DNA of 64,000 nt from Haloplanus natans DSM 17983 (GCF_000427685.1 NZ_ATYM01000003.1:62001-126000); one strand, 5' to 3'; numbered from the stretch's first letter, positions 8,736-18,374 are shown. Translations and numbers: made by a program. Notes: generated by a model from the sequence alone, not told the origin.

Positions 8736-8826
8736 ATATATGGTATGATGAGACAGTATGATCCAGCAGTCTGATCGGAAGAATCGGCATACGGAGGCCG
8801 ATTACCAACCAGCTCGAACTCGGTTT

Positions 8827-9291
8827 TCAGTCTGCCGGCGTGATGTCGACGGACGCCAGCGGGGTGTTATCGAGGTGCGGCCCGACCTCGCGTCTAGCGA
8901 TCTTTTCGGCGGTATCTGGATCCTCGGCATCGACTACGACCTCGAGGAACAGTCCGACGAGCGCGGTTTCTGAAACCAGTAGGAGTGCTTCAGATCCGGT
9001 GCCACAGCTGTGGCATCCGATCTGCTGGACACTGATATCGACGCTGCGCGTCCGTTCACCCGGCGCTCCAACACGTCTCCCGACCTCACTGACGGCGATG
9101 TTGATCGCGTCCTGTCCGGTTTCGGCTCCTCGGACGACCCAGCCGAAGGAGAGCACGACGGTATAACCGCCAGGAAAGCCATTCTCGGTAGTCGATTCGT
9201 GATCTCTCTCGTCGTCTCGGTCGTCCCCCTCACTCTGGTCGGTGGAGTTGAGGTTCCAGGCCGGGGCAGTTTTTGGACTTCGTTCGGCCAT
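8827..9291 (-). CDS. UPF0212/DUF555 family protein with N-terminal extension
   Basis: From residue about 42 (YTVVLSFGWVVRGAETGQDA) to the end the protein follows the archaeal DUF555 (UPF0212) pattern: YTVVL, a CxxC knuckle (CHSCG), TALVGLFLEVVV, and ARREVG..L.NTPL. Family members usually start just before YTVVL, and this copy carries an extra acidic 40-residue head. The start at 9291 is supported by a TATA-like ATACATAAT centred about 31 bp upstream. The family function is not established. Confidence 0.8.
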   Translation of the reverse strand: MAERSPKTAPAWNLNSTDQSEGDDRDDERDHESTTENGFPGGYTVVLSFGWVVRGAETGQDAINIAVSEVGRRVGAPGERTRSVDISVQQIGCHSCGTGSEALLLVSETALVGLFLEVVVDAEDPDTAEKIARREVGPHLDNTPLASVDITPAD

Positions 9292-9425
9292 GTCTGCTCA
9301 CATGGCAACTGAGTTGAATTATGTATCTCCCTAAACACTGTAACGAGTCGTGCAACGAAATTTTCCACAGTTGATCCCCTGCTCGTACTGCTTCTGAGCA
9401 CCGCTCGGACTCGTTCTGCTCTACG

Positions 9426-10577
9426 TTAGTTGTGAGTACTGCGGCCTTTCGCTTGCTTTACAGAAGGCGCATCGGGAGGATTTCCCTCAGCGTACTTTGT
9501 ATCGAAGAATGCTGTCGCCCACCTCACCACTGCTGAATCGGTCGATTCGAGTCCTGCTGCCGTTGCATCCGTCATCTCTGTTGTCGGTGCCGGGGCGAGA
9601 ATTACGCGCGTCTCATCACAGATTGCGAGGTGGACCGAGAGTGGGCCAGTGACGCACCGAATCGTTCCCCTCTGCCGTGTTGCCTCTTTTTCGACGTACG
9701 AGCCGAACTCCTGCAGGGCTTGCACGGTAGCGCTTCCCCCGGTGAACGCGGCTAAGACGGGTTCGGTGAAGACGACTCTCGCGTCAGTACCGCTGTTTTG
9801 GAATAATGGCCAATATGCGGCTACGAGAGCCGGGCTCGCGATCGTAGACATCCAACGGAAGATTTCGATATCCGTGTCGACACACTGGGTGAGCGCGCTA
9901 AGCACGTTGTGTGGTTGATCCGGTGCGTTCCGGATGACTCTCGCTCCATCGAAGGCCTCGATCGGGAGGGTATCGAGCGTCGACGGTAGCCACCGCAGGA
10001 CGTCCCGTTTCTCGAGTGCCTGGGTGATCACGCCACTGAATTTCGTATACGCGTCTAGGAGACGATGTCCTGCTCTCGTCAACTCGCACGCACCAGCCTG
10101 CTCACGGACGTATCCCCCGGACGTGAAGAGGTTGAGTATTCGATGGATCGTCGTTCGTGAGGGCCCGTTTTCTCGCGTCGCCGTTGTTGCGAGCGTCGCT
10201 TTTCGGGCTGGGGTGCGTTTGAGCGCTCGGAGAACCCACTGTTTGTGTGGTGACCGAGCGAGTTGGACGAGACCGTTGCTATCGGTTTCGTTGCAGAGGT
10301 CGTGGTAGGTCCGTCTCACGACCTCACCAGAACACGTAAGCGCGAGTCTTGCAGGCCCAGAACGAATTAATCCGGCTTCTTCGAGCGGCTCGCAGGCTCG
10401 ATATGCCGTTTGACGAGTTACGCTGATTCGGTCTGCGAGCTCTCGAACTGAGAGTTCCTCTTTGCGGAGCGCATCGAGCGTTCTGATACGGGTCGGGTCA
10501 GGTATTTTCTCCGGGGAGCAAATACCCGCTTTCCCCCGCGAGTCGAGGAGTGAACGGAGTAACTCGTCGGGGGTCAT
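9426..10577 (-). CDS. Two-winged-helix transcriptional regulator (FilR1/MrpA-like)
   Basis: This 383-residue protein has an N-terminal wHTH (about 28-75: LRKEELSVRELADRISVTRQ), a second wHTH (about 105-165: RTTIHRILNLFTSGGY) and a C-terminal sensor-like region (about 175-360) like the middle domain of methanogenesis regulatory protein FilR1. Haloarchaeal genomes carry many such paralogues. It is monocistronic and has no neighbouring target that can be recognised. Confidence 0.78.
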   Translation of the reverse strand: MTPDELLRSLLDSRGKAGICSPEKIPDPTRIRTLDALRKEELSVRELADRISVTRQTAYRACEPLEEAGLIRSGPARLALTCSGEVVRRTYHDLCNETDSNGLVQLARSPHKQWVLRALKRTPARKATLATTATRENGPSRTTIHRILNLFTSGGYVREQAGACELTRAGHRLLDAYTKFSGVITQALEKRDVLRWLPSTLDTLPIEAFDGARVIRNAPDQPHNVLSALTQCVDTDIEIFRWMSTIASPALVAAYWPLFQNSGTDARVVFTEPVLAAFTGGSATVQALQEFGSYVEKEATRQRGTIRCVTGPLSVHLAICDETRVILAPAPTTEMTDATAAGLESTDSAVVRWATAFFDTKYAEGNPPDAPSVKQAKGRSTHN

Positions 10578-10689
10578 CTTCGATCACTGCCTACGGAGAG
10601 GATGTGAGTGCGAATAGCCGTTGCGCCGAGAGCAGGTGAGACTACAGTGGGTTTCGTGGGCTTACCTACCGACAAGTCAACGGTGGCAT

Positions 10690-10845
10690 CTATTCCGGAA
10701 TTTCGTACCAGCAGAATTCGGTTGCGTCGCACTCGGGACAGGTTTCGACCTCGGGAGTAACCGTCATCCCACAGTGACGGCACTCGACTACAATAGTCGG
10801 CCCAGCATCACCGAGTAGTTGAGCGAGTACTGTCCGGATGCTCAT
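10690..10845 (-). CDS. Small zinc-ribbon protein
   Basis: A 51-residue protein (from MSIRTVLAQLL) with a zinc ribbon made of CRHCG and CPEC, ending FCWYEIPE. An upstream in-frame ATG at 10887 would add 14 residues. Similar short zinc ribbons are common in haloarchaea and have no assigned function. Confidence 0.6.
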   Translation of the reverse strand: MSIRTVLAQLLGDAGPTIVVECRHCGMTVTPEVETCPECDATEFCWYEIPE

Positions 10846-10977
10846 CGCCGGGATTCGAGTTGCGAGGGAGTTAGTTTTGGCGGACACTCAGGTACTAGTC
10901 CACACAAAGCTTACACCAGAAGATAGCTCTACGGCCAGTTGGAAGGGAAATTGTCACACGCTCCCTTCCCTCCCCTA

Positions 10978-11130
10978 ATGATCAACGATAGTCGGACACA
11001 TGGGCGATGCCCGATGTGTGATGAGATCATTTCTGCAGCACATATCTTAGTTGAATATAAGAAAAACAACGGAGCGACCGGTATCTGGGCGGAGTGTCTC
11101 CTCTGCGATGATGTCGTGAGTCCCGAGTGA
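10978..11130 (+). CDS. Small zinc-finger protein, paralogue of the gene at 63516
   Basis: A 50-residue protein from MINDSRT with CPMCD...AECLLCD and a C-terminal VSPE. The same layout (CPxC, then I...LI.Y...G....AEC..C...V.PE) recurs in the gene at 63516-63665, so both belong to one small haloarchaeal zinc-finger family (DUF7837-like by my recollection). A longer start at 10939 exists. Function unknown. Confidence 0.65.
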   Translation: MINDSRTHGRCPMCDEIISAAHILVEYKKNNGATGIWAECLLCDDVVSPE

Positions 11131-11196
11131 ATTCAGAATACGGTACGACAGCAGAGTCAAGTGTTCTGCTCTATTACGCCACCTAGAGGCCTACTA

Positions 11197-11619
11197 ATGG
11201 AAATCTCCGAAGAACTTGAATGTCTGTTTTCAGCTTCGATTGCGGAACAGGACGGCTCATATGTAATCCATATCCCAGAGCGCGAACTGCAATTGGGCGA
11301 TCTACAGCAAGGAGAAACATATCGCGTCGCACTCGTATCTTCCCCGACACAGAGCGAGCCAGAACAGAGCGAACAGGCCGAAACGAGATCACAGACCCAG
11401 CGCGAGTCACTGGAACCACCGGTCGAGGAAGGTGAGACTCGGGACGTTGAGATTGAAGATATCGGCGAACAGGGCGATGGCATCACTCGAGTTGAGCGTG
11501 GCTTCGTCGTGATCGTTCCCGATACGAAAGCGAGTGAGCGAGTCAAAATTGAGATTACCGATGTACGGCAGAATGTTGCTTTTGCCGAGGTTGTCGATCG
11601 CTTGAGTTACTACGAGTAA
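11197..11619 (+). CDS. TRAM domain protein
   Basis: A 140-residue protein from MEISEELECLFSASI. The C-terminal half (DVEIEDIGEQGDGITRVERGFVVIVP..., about 82-140) is a TRAM domain, an RNA-binding beta-barrel found alone in haloarchaea and fused to tRNA-modifying enzymes elsewhere. The N-terminal 50 residues resemble the extra domain seen in haloarchaeal TRAM proteins. The middle linker is rich in Glu, Gln and Ser. A role as an RNA chaperone is possible. An upstream in-frame start at 11161 is less likely. Confidence 0.82.
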   Translation: MEISEELECLFSASIAEQDGSYVIHIPERELQLGDLQQGETYRVALVSSPTQSEPEQSEQAETRSQTQRESLEPPVEEGETRDVEIEDIGEQGDGITRVERGFVVIVPDTKASERVKIEITDVRQNVAFAEVVDRLSYYE

Positions 11620-11963
11620 TTTCGTACTTTTCGCTACGATCAGCGGACGAGCTGGAACCCGCAGGTACTGACAGAATGGGCCTCCTGCTAGTTTTCTACG
11701 CAGAGTTCTATAACACGAGATGGGGTTGCTGAAACGCACTGCCAGGCCACCGGAATTGGTATAGCGACATATAGTTTATTCCTTGTGCGCATTAATCATC
11801 GTCCACAACCGTTGAGTTAACAGACTGTAGCGGTCTGGATATTCCCAAGTATTATAATACATATGACTAAAAGATTCTACTGACCAGGAATGGCCGACTC
11901 AGATCCACCCCGAACCGCAGCACAACGGCTTCTCCTTCCGCGAATCGATGGAGTCGTGATACC
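11620..11963. other. Intergenic region with a possible leader ORF
   Basis: No recognisable gene. A 25-codon reading frame (ATG 11890, stop TGA 11965-11967) overlaps the GTG start of the next gene in a GTGA arrangement, which could be translational coupling or coincidence. Confidence 0.3.
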
Positions 11964-13268
11964 GTGAATGACGACCTCGACGAGAGTACTTCTGTAGTTC
12001 AGAGTGACCCTGACGACATCTCGTGGACCCTGCTCGATCTCGATGAACTCATCGACACCTACTGGAACACCATCGCGCCGATGATGCGCGAGGACGGACT
12101 TGACCCCGAAGCGGACCGACCGACCCACGCGTGGCTGTCTGCCAACGGCTTCCGCGGGTTAGTCTATGCACTGCGAGAGTACCACGGTCGGACGTTCGGC
12201 GAGTTCTGGAGCAAAGACCTCGATCTCGAGAAACAAGCGGAGGGGTACGACTGGGGAACAGGTCACGAGCCGACCGTCGACCTGTTAGAGACGTACATCG
12301 AGAGCCGGCGTGAACGCGGAGAGTTGAGCGACTCTTCTGCTGATACGCTCCGCTACCGGATCGCGAAGTACGTCCGGGCCTATCGTGACGTCAACGACTC
12401 CGGTGATCTACTGGGGCCAGTCGCCCGTGATAGTGACGCTCCCGCATACGAGGCTACTGACGCCGCGTGGGCGGCGTTTGACCGACTCGACGGGGAATTG
12501 GCGCCGCGAACGATGCGCCGAATTCACGAGGCCGTCGACGACTGGTACGCGCATTTGATCCGACGCAAACGGGCAGCGGTCAACCCCGTCGCCGGCCTCG
12601 AAGACGAGTATCGGTGGAGCCGCCGAGTGAACGGCACCGACGAGAGTCCCTCGAACCCCGCGCTCGATCCTGCTCATGTCCGAGCGCTATACGAGACGGC
12701 CTCGACTGCGGGCGAGCGACTCCTCGTGGTGGCACTGTGTGGGTGGGGCCTCCGATCGGGCGAAGTGGCGGCCCTCCACCGTTCACAGCTCGTGCTGGAT
12801 CCGCCGGAGGCTGATGTCCCATACGTGAACTTCGAGGAGCGGAAGAACGGTCCCGGCCAAGTATCGATTCTCTTCGGTCGGGATGCGGCGATGGACCGAC
12901 TTGCTGAACTGGGTGAACGGAACTCGTGGAACGGTTATCTGTTTCCCTCTTTTCGTTCGTCCTCAGGCCACCGGACACGGCAGACGATCCTCAGCCGATT
13001 CGACGACCTCGCTGAGAGAGCTGGTCTTCCCGACGACATCGCCGGCACGAAGCCGGTGCCACAGATGGCCCGGCGATTCTGGTACGACGCGTACGCTTCC
13101 ACTCAGGAGGCCATTCTCGAGGAAGTCGGTGAAATTGCGGCCGAACAGGGGAGTGCAAGCGCCGAAGTCGTTCTTCAGGAGTATCTCTCCCCAGAGCGAC
13201 GGCGACGACTCCGTCGTGAATACATGCGTGAGCGTCTTGACGAAGCTTTCGGGGAGGTCTCGACGTGA
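11964..13268 (+). CDS. Tyrosine recombinase/integrase-like protein
   Basis: This 434-residue protein has the C-terminal layout of phage-type integrases: first Arg in GWGLRSGEVAALH (about 255-267), a Lys in EERKNGPGQVSI, VPQMARRFWYD where the usual HxxR reads QxxR, and a late Tyr in LQEYLSPERRRR. The N-terminal 230 residues would be the core-binding region (SSADTLRYRIAKYVRAYRDV). The start is a GTG. The missing His is a common tolerated change, but activity is uncertain. No attachment site or tRNA gene is seen beside it. Confidence 0.72.
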   Translation: MNDDLDESTSVVQSDPDDISWTLLDLDELIDTYWNTIAPMMREDGLDPEADRPTHAWLSANGFRGLVYALREYHGRTFGEFWSKDLDLEKQAEGYDWGTGHEPTVDLLETYIESRRERGELSDSSADTLRYRIAKYVRAYRDVNDSGDLLGPVARDSDAPAYEATDAAWAAFDRLDGELAPRTMRRIHEAVDDWYAHLIRRKRAAVNPVAGLEDEYRWSRRVNGTDESPSNPALDPAHVRALYETASTAGERLLVVALCGWGLRSGEVAALHRSQLVLDPPEADVPYVNFEERKNGPGQVSILFGRDAAMDRLAELGERNSWNGYLFPSFRSSSGHRTRQTILSRFDDLAERAGLPDDIAGTKPVPQMARRFWYDAYASTQEAILEEVGEIAAEQGSASAEVVLQEYLSPERRRRLRREYMRERLDEAFGEVST

Positions 13269-13304
13269 ATATCGCCGGCGAGCGTTGGTCCAGTCAGAGA
13301 GCGT

Positions 13305-14930
13305 TCAATCGAGGACGTATCGTCGATATCGTCTCCGCGAATACCAGTATGAGAGGGACGGAAGGGCCACAGTAGGAACAAGATAGAGAGTAAGCCCGCC
13401 GATTAGAATGCCTGTCACCACCAGATTGCCAGTGAGTCCGAACCACGTAATCCCGAGGCCGATGAGCGTTCCTCCGATCACGACGAACGAGTACCCGATG
13501 AGAACGAGTGTCGACGGAGCTACGGTCTTGGCACCCCAGAGCTCGCGTTCCTCGTAGATGGGATACGCACAGCCGAGTCCGAGGGCGAACAACGCAGCTA
13601 AGAGACTGAAGCCGATCCCAACGGTCGCGAACGTGATTCCGTAGAGTGGGCGTGTTCCAGCCATGATGCTGGCAAGCGGGACGAGGATGACAAATGGAAG
13701 TCCGGAAGCGAGCCCCGCGAGCATTCGTCCACGGAGAAACGTTTGCGGAGCAGTCTCGGTGAGAAGAACCAGTGGGAGTTGCGGGCGATCGCCACCGAGA
13801 GGATTCAGCCCGAATGTCGCTCCGGATAGATACACTCCAAACAGGACCCCCATTCCCGCGATGAGCAGCGGGAATCGCTCGCTGGAGGAACTTTGAAAGA
13901 AGGTACCAGCCATTGGCCCTACCAGGAAGACCAGCATGAGCAGGTGTGAGAACTCCTGTGGATGACGGACGGCCCGAAGGAGGTGTCCCCAGGCGATCCG
14001 TCCGGATTTCGTCCACGAGAACGGTTGCGGTGGTGAGAATCCACCAGTCGGCGCGGACGTTTGTGATGGTGCCGCTACCGAGTCACTTCGAACCGGTTCA
14101 TCAGTGAACCAGAGAGCTGTCGCTTGACGCTCAGCGACAGTCAAGCCGATCGGGATGAGTCCGATCCACATCACGAGGACGACTGCTGCCGTCGGCGTGA
14201 GTGGGGTTGAAATCGGTGTGCCAACGAACCCGAGTGCAAGATAGTCGACGAGTGGGGCGAGCGAGAGGAGAGACAGTGCAGTTTCGATCGAGAATGATCC
14301 GTTGACGAGATATCGTGCGACGACCTGTGAAAGGATAACTATACTGATGAGTGCGAGAACGCCGACCACTTTGAGGAGACGACGAACCGTCGGCAATCGA
14401 CGAAGGACGCGGAGGCCACCAATGCCCGTGGCGTAGCCCCAGATCGCCATACAACAGACCATCGGTAGTATCACGATGCCAGCAGTAACGACGAGGAGTG
14501 GGGAACCGAGGCCAACGGCGAACGTTCCGGTTATTGTGACGAGCGGAATTCCGAACCAGAGCAGTAGTCTTCCAACCTCCGCAGAGAGCAGACCGACGAC
14601 GATAGCTCGGGGATGCACGGTAGTGAGGAGCAGGTCTTCAGTGTCAACGCTCCCGAGGCGCTCCATCGTTCGTAACGCGGCGAGCAAGAAGATACCGAGG
14701 GGTAGAAGAGTCGCCGTTGGCTCGAAGTACGGAATCGTGGATACTGACCGAACACTCCTGCCGAGTACGTAGATGCCGGGGAGTAGAAAGAGAAGGTTGC
14801 CACCGAAAAATAGGAGAGCGATGGCGAGCCCGATGATTCGTCTGGTGTCACGGACATAGCGACGGACGCTCCGAACGAATTCTGCACGCCCGATACGACC
14901 ACCGTGGCGGAGGTCTTGGCGCAGACTCAT
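13305..14930 (-). CDS. ABC-2-type transporter permease
   Basis: A 541-residue membrane protein with roughly 12 hydrophobic segments in two clusters of six separated by a polar loop (about 275-305), as in fused-type export permeases. Its start overlaps the end of the ABC ATPase gene by 4 bp, so the two form an operon and presumably one complex. Cargo is unknown. Confidence 0.82.
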   Translation of the reverse strand: MSLRQDLRHGGRIGRAEFVRSVRRYVRDTRRIIGLAIALLFFGGNLLFLLPGIYVLGRSVRSVSTIPYFEPTATLLPLGIFLLAALRTMERLGSVDTEDLLLTTVHPRAIVVGLLSAEVGRLLLWFGIPLVTITGTFAVGLGSPLLVVTAGIVILPMVCCMAIWGYATGIGGLRVLRRLPTVRRLLKVVGVLALISIVILSQVVARYLVNGSFSIETALSLLSLAPLVDYLALGFVGTPISTPLTPTAAVVLVMWIGLIPIGLTVAERQATALWFTDEPVRSDSVAAPSQTSAPTGGFSPPQPFSWTKSGRIAWGHLLRAVRHPQEFSHLLMLVFLVGPMAGTFFQSSSSERFPLLIAGMGVLFGVYLSGATFGLNPLGGDRPQLPLVLLTETAPQTFLRGRMLAGLASGLPFVILVPLASIMAGTRPLYGITFATVGIGFSLLAALFALGLGCAYPIYEERELWGAKTVAPSTLVLIGYSFVVIGGTLIGLGITWFGLTGNLVVTGILIGGLTLYLVPTVALPSLSYWYSRRRYRRYVLD

Positions 14931-15712
14931 CCTTCTTCCTCGGTTGTCGCTCCGGTGGAGACATCGATGTCACTGGTGACTGCGAGGAAGGCATCTTCGA
15001 GCGTACTTCCGGCTCCGGTCTCGGCGCGCTCCTTGACTTCGTCCGGTGTCCCCTCAGCGACGAGGCGGCCCTCGAACAGGACACCGACGCTGTCGGCCAC
15101 CTCCTCGACGACCGGGAGGATGTGTGTCGAGAGGAAGACCGTCGTTCCGGTATCGGCGAACTCGGAAATCGACTGGCGGATGGTTCGTGCGGCCCGCGGG
15201 TCGAGGCCACTCGTCGGCTCGTCGAGAAAGAGGACATCGGGGTCGTGAAGCACGCTCTGAATGAACGCCGTTTTCTGTTCCATCCCCTTCGAGTAGGAAC
15301 TGATTCGTTTCCCGGCATCGTCGGCGAGTTCGAATCGATCGAGGTACGAATCGATCCGGTCCTGAGCAGTTTCCGAAGGAATGTCTCTCAGGTCGGCGAC
15401 GTACTCAAGTTGCTCGCGAGCACTGAATTCCTCGTACAGTGGCGGTGTCTCGGGGAGATAGCCTACGTGCGGAACGAGGGCACGGCGATCATCGACTGGG
15501 GTGTCGGAGATACGGGCCTCACCAGAGGTAGGTGTGGAAAGCCCGGTCAGGACTCGCATCGTCGTCGTCTTTCCGGCGCCGTTCGGACCGAGAAAGCCAT
15601 AGACCGTTCCGGTGGGGATGGTTAGCGAAACCCCATCGAGCGCCGTCTCAGCGCCATACGTCTTCTTCAGCTCGATCGCTTCGATGGCAACGTCGTCATT
15701 TGCGGAGGGCAT
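14927..15712 (-). CDS. ABC transporter ATP-binding protein
   Basis: A 261-residue ATPase with Walker A GPNGAGKTT (42-50), signature SYSKGMEQK (about 137-145), Walker B VLFLDEP followed by the D-loop SGLD, and a switch His in STHILPVVEE. This is the CcmA/NatA-type subfamily that energises ABC-2 exporters. The permease gene overlaps its 3' end by 4 bp. The substrate cannot be inferred. Confidence 0.92.
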   Translation of the reverse strand: MPSANDDVAIEAIELKKTYGAETALDGVSLTIPTGTVYGFLGPNGAGKTTTMRVLTGLSTPTSGEARISDTPVDDRRALVPHVGYLPETPPLYEEFSAREQLEYVADLRDIPSETAQDRIDSYLDRFELADDAGKRISSYSKGMEQKTAFIQSVLHDPDVLFLDEPTSGLDPRAARTIRQSISEFADTGTTVFLSTHILPVVEEVADSVGVLFEGRLVAEGTPDEVKERAETGAGSTLEDAFLAVTSDIDVSTGATTEEEG

Positions 15713-15739
15713 GGGGACTACAGAACAGTTCTGTGAAAT

Positions 15740-16002
15740 GATCCCTATACGTTTCGGACGCTGAATGGGGAGCTGTTTCGGCTGGGCATCGTCGTGCCCG
15801 AATCACAGTGGACGCGGTGTGCATTGGTCCACGAACTGGAAGATGGTTGGTTTATTGTTATTTATCGAAATATATCACGTAAGTAGTCAGTATTATACGT
15901 AATTGATTCGCGGCACGATACTCTGCGTGTTTGTCCATGGTTACCCCACGTAGACCTCTCCTCTCTTCGTGGGGTAACTCTTGGCCTCAGTTGGGTGAAC
16001 CA
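15740..16002. promoter_or_regulatory. Intergenic region with inverted repeat GTTACCCCACG/CGTGGGGTAAC
   Basis: Perfect 11-bp arms at 15940-15950 and 15968-15978 with a 17-bp spacer. The same site occurs at 51370-51410 and directly before the start codon of the DUF6788-like gene at 53822-53866. It lies 25 bp beyond the SWIM gene and about 230 bp upstream of the ABC operon. Nothing else is recognisable in the interval. Confidence 0.7.
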
Positions 16003-16524
16003 TCACAATTGGCTTGCTGGGCCGTGTTCGTCACCAAGGACCTCCTTGAGATCGAACGTTTCTCCCTCCTCGACCACGTCAGCAACATCACAGACGAATC
16101 GGAGTGCGTGGATCTCTGCTTCGAGGGTGGCGATTTGCTCTTCTCGCTCCCGAATCCCCGTCCTGAGTGTTGCCACAAAGTGAGTATCTGTCGCTTCTGA
16201 GGAAGGATGCGTCGGTAGTGCTGTCTCGGGTAGTCGTCCGTCGGGGCGGGGAATCCGGCCAGCGTCGAGTTCGAGTTGGACCCGCCGGACGTGTTTGCAG
16301 GGCGCAGGCGTATCGGGGTCCTGGTGATCGGGGCAGCTACATGTTTCGTCCAGCAGATCCACCTCGTAGGTATTTCCCGACGCTGAATCAACCTCGTAGC
16401 ACCCGCCCCAGTAAAGCAGTGCGATGTCCATGTCGTCCTCTCGTGCTCTCTCGGAGCGGGCATCATCCCGAACCTGTTGGTCGTCCTCGCTCTTCGAAGT
16501 TGTCGATGAATCGATAACAGACAT
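16003..16524 (-). CDS. SWIM zinc-finger protein
   Basis: A 173-residue protein with the SWIM signature CxCx(n)CxH: C62, C64, C76, H78 in CSCPDHQDPDTPAPCKH. A preceding beta-rich strand (GGCYEVDSASGNTYEV) matches haloarchaeal SWIM proteins. The C-terminal segment (about 115-155) is a predicted coiled coil (REREEQIATLEAEIHAL). SWIM domains bind DNA or protein partners. The role here is unknown. An internal Met at 32 is an alternative start. Confidence 0.78.
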   Translation of the reverse strand: MSVIDSSTTSKSEDDQQVRDDARSERAREDDMDIALLYWGGCYEVDSASGNTYEVDLLDETCSCPDHQDPDTPAPCKHVRRVQLELDAGRIPRPDGRLPETALPTHPSSEATDTHFVATLRTGIREREEQIATLEAEIHALRFVCDVADVVEEGETFDLKEVLGDEHGPASQL

Positions 16525-16785
16525 TCTGAGTTACCTGTCTGGAGCGATCAGTCGTCTGATCCGCCCACTACCCTGTTCGGGCTGATAAATTCCCACGTAG
16601 AAGGAAAGAGAGTACAGAGAGTAGCGGAATGAGAGCCGTCCTCTGGCGAGAATCCTCCTCTTGCGGACTACAATCCGAGATCTTGGACTCCATTCTGAGT
16701 CCACACTCTCGCTCCTAGTTTACGATAAGAGCATTCACTAAGAGTCACTAGTAAGATTCAGATAGGAGCCACTCTGGCCAGATGG
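16525..16785. other. Intergenic region; probable right end of the TnpB element
   Basis: No gene is recognised. The part next to 16786 should contain the right end and guide-RNA scaffold of the TnpB element, but I see no clear hairpin of the kind found at 39516-39538, in line with decay of this copy. Confidence 0.35.
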
Positions 16786-17949
16786 CTATCGCGCCTCTGA
16801 TCGAGTCGATACACTGCGAGTTTGTATGTTACCGGCGTCACCCACGGTTGATCTATCGCCCAAATAATCCGCGTGCAGCTCCCTTCCACACTTCAGGCCC
16901 TCAAACTCGTCACCGTCACGGTTGTCCTCGTGCGTGAACCCGCACTCGCCATGACTGCACCGCTGCGACGTGTACGCAGGGGCAACATCGTCCACGTCAA
17001 TACCGTATTCTTCGGCCTTGTATTCGACATGGCGTTGGAGTTCGCGGAACGACCACTGCTGGAACTTCGAGGCGTTCGAGATGCGTTCGCGGATATGTTT
17101 CAGATTCTCGAACGCAATCGCCGTGCAGTCGTTCTCCACGGCTTCCTGCACAATCGCTTTCGAGACGCGGTGGAGGTAGTCGGTGCTCCACCGGGCGAAC
17201 CGTGAGCCGATACTCTTGATGGTGAGATGCGCGGAACGAGTGCCTGTCTGTTGGAGGTTGCCGCGCCGACGTTCGTACTCGTCGCGGCGGTGGTTGAGGT
17301 AGTCTGCGTTTCCAAGGTAGGCTCCTGTGCTGGTGACGGCGAGAGAGCCGTCCACGTTCAAATCGACGCCGAGAACCACTCCGTTCTCGGTCGAATCGTC
17401 GCCAGAATCAGCCGATTCGACTTCGTTCTCGACAGCGACGTGGAGGTAGTACGTGCCGTCCCGCTTGTGGAGCGTCGCTTCCTTCTTTTCCCAGTCGTCC
17501 GTCCAATACTCCGCGAACGGCGTCCCCGCGTCGTCTTCGGGTGTGACGAACTGGGCGGTCACGCGGTCGCCCACGGTGGCGAGCGTAACGTGGTCGTCGT
17601 ACGTGATGGTCCGACCGTTGTACACAACGACACTCCCTCGAAACTCGGGCTTACTTGCTTTCTTGGCGTCGTCAAGGATGCGGTCTTTGCAGTTGCCGAG
17701 TGCGTCGGCGGCGAGGTTGCGGGCGGACTGGACGAGACTGGCTTGCAGACTGGTCTGCTCCCGAACCTCTGAGTACGTCTGTTCGTGGAGCGTGTTTTTG
17801 CTATCCGTTATTCGAGTGGGGTCGTCGTTCCATCCAGCGTCGGCGACGCGTTGGGCCGCTTGACGGAATTGCTCGAACGTCTCATCGAGAACGCTGTGTG
17901 CGTCCTCGGGAACGTCGAGCTTTATTTGGATGTTGCGGACGACCTCCAT
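16786..17949 (-). CDS. tnpB: IS200/IS605-type TnpB (RNA-guided nuclease), C-terminus degenerate
   Basis: A 387-residue TnpB with RuvC residues D196 (GVDLN), E281 (AFENL) and D361 (LHADY). The zinc ribbon is damaged: CSHGECGFTH has an altered first pair and EGLKCGRE has lost one Cys of the second pair. After HADY the expected NAxxNI segment is replaced by an unrelated 25-residue tail, so a frameshift or 3' rearrangement is likely. No TnpA is adjacent. TnpB proteins are guided by an RNA from the element's right end. This copy is probably inactive or impaired. Confidence 0.85.
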   Translation of the reverse strand: MEVVRNIQIKLDVPEDAHSVLDETFEQFRQAAQRVADAGWNDDPTRITDSKNTLHEQTYSEVREQTSLQASLVQSARNLAADALGNCKDRILDDAKKASKPEFRGSVVVYNGRTITYDDHVTLATVGDRVTAQFVTPEDDAGTPFAEYWTDDWEKKEATLHKRDGTYYLHVAVENEVESADSGDDSTENGVVLGVDLNVDGSLAVTSTGAYLGNADYLNHRRDEYERRRGNLQQTGTRSAHLTIKSIGSRFARWSTDYLHRVSKAIVQEAVENDCTAIAFENLKHIRERISNASKFQQWSFRELQRHVEYKAEEYGIDVDDVAPAYTSQRCSHGECGFTHEDNRDGDEFEGLKCGRELHADYLGDRSTVGDAGNIQTRSVSTRSEAR

Positions 17950-18085
17950 ACCTCATAAACATGCTTAGAGAGGTTGAAAGTATTTGTTTAGGCGTGGGGA
18001 GTCGGCCTTGCCATCGCGTGTGGTTTTGCCGTCGAGTGTCGGCTTCCTCCCCGACCTCAAGGGTCGGGTATCCGCCTCGCAATCT
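17950..18085 (-). mobile_element. Left end of the TnpB element at 16786-17949
   Basis: The segment CTTCCTCCCCGACCTCAAGG followed by GTCGGG and TCCGCCTCG (about 18042-18082) is shared with the left end of the TnpB element at 40776-40905, including a hairpin with GACC/GGTC arms. It marks the outer boundary of the IS200/IS605-type unit. Confidence 0.6.
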
Positions 18086-18374
18086 CTATGAAATCGAGTC
18101 GGATGCGATGTTCGATCGGTTCGATGGTCGGAGGTTCGTCGTTGACGTCGTAGCGGTGCTGCTGATCGGTCTTCGCGAGCGCTCCTGGCGGGAGCGAGAG
18201 CGGCGGAAGACTCCCCTTGCTGGAATGAATTCGTCGTGTTGTCATGGCCTCACTCCCCTGTGGGTGATGAATCGAGAACAAAACCGTACAGGGAGGCTCG
18301 GTCAGACGGCGCTGTTGAACTTCTCAATAGCTGATGGGTTCCGACGGTCCTGCTGAATACAGGGCGCAAGTGGG
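18086..18374. other. Gene-poor stretch
   Basis: Frames here are short or antisense and I recognise no protein. The part at about 18300-18370 could be an IS remnant, but I cannot name a family. Confidence 0.25.

Noticed and set aside
15940-15978. GTTACCCCAC repeats as origin-recognition boxes
   Set aside because: They differ from the true origin repeats beside both Orc1/Cdc6 genes, occur as spaced inverted pairs and sit at the DUF6788-like gene start, so a separate binding protein is more likely.
17227-18356. Plus-strand frames of 181 and 233 codons over the TnpB gene
   Set aside because: Antisense shadows of TnpB, whose motifs are clear on the minus strand.
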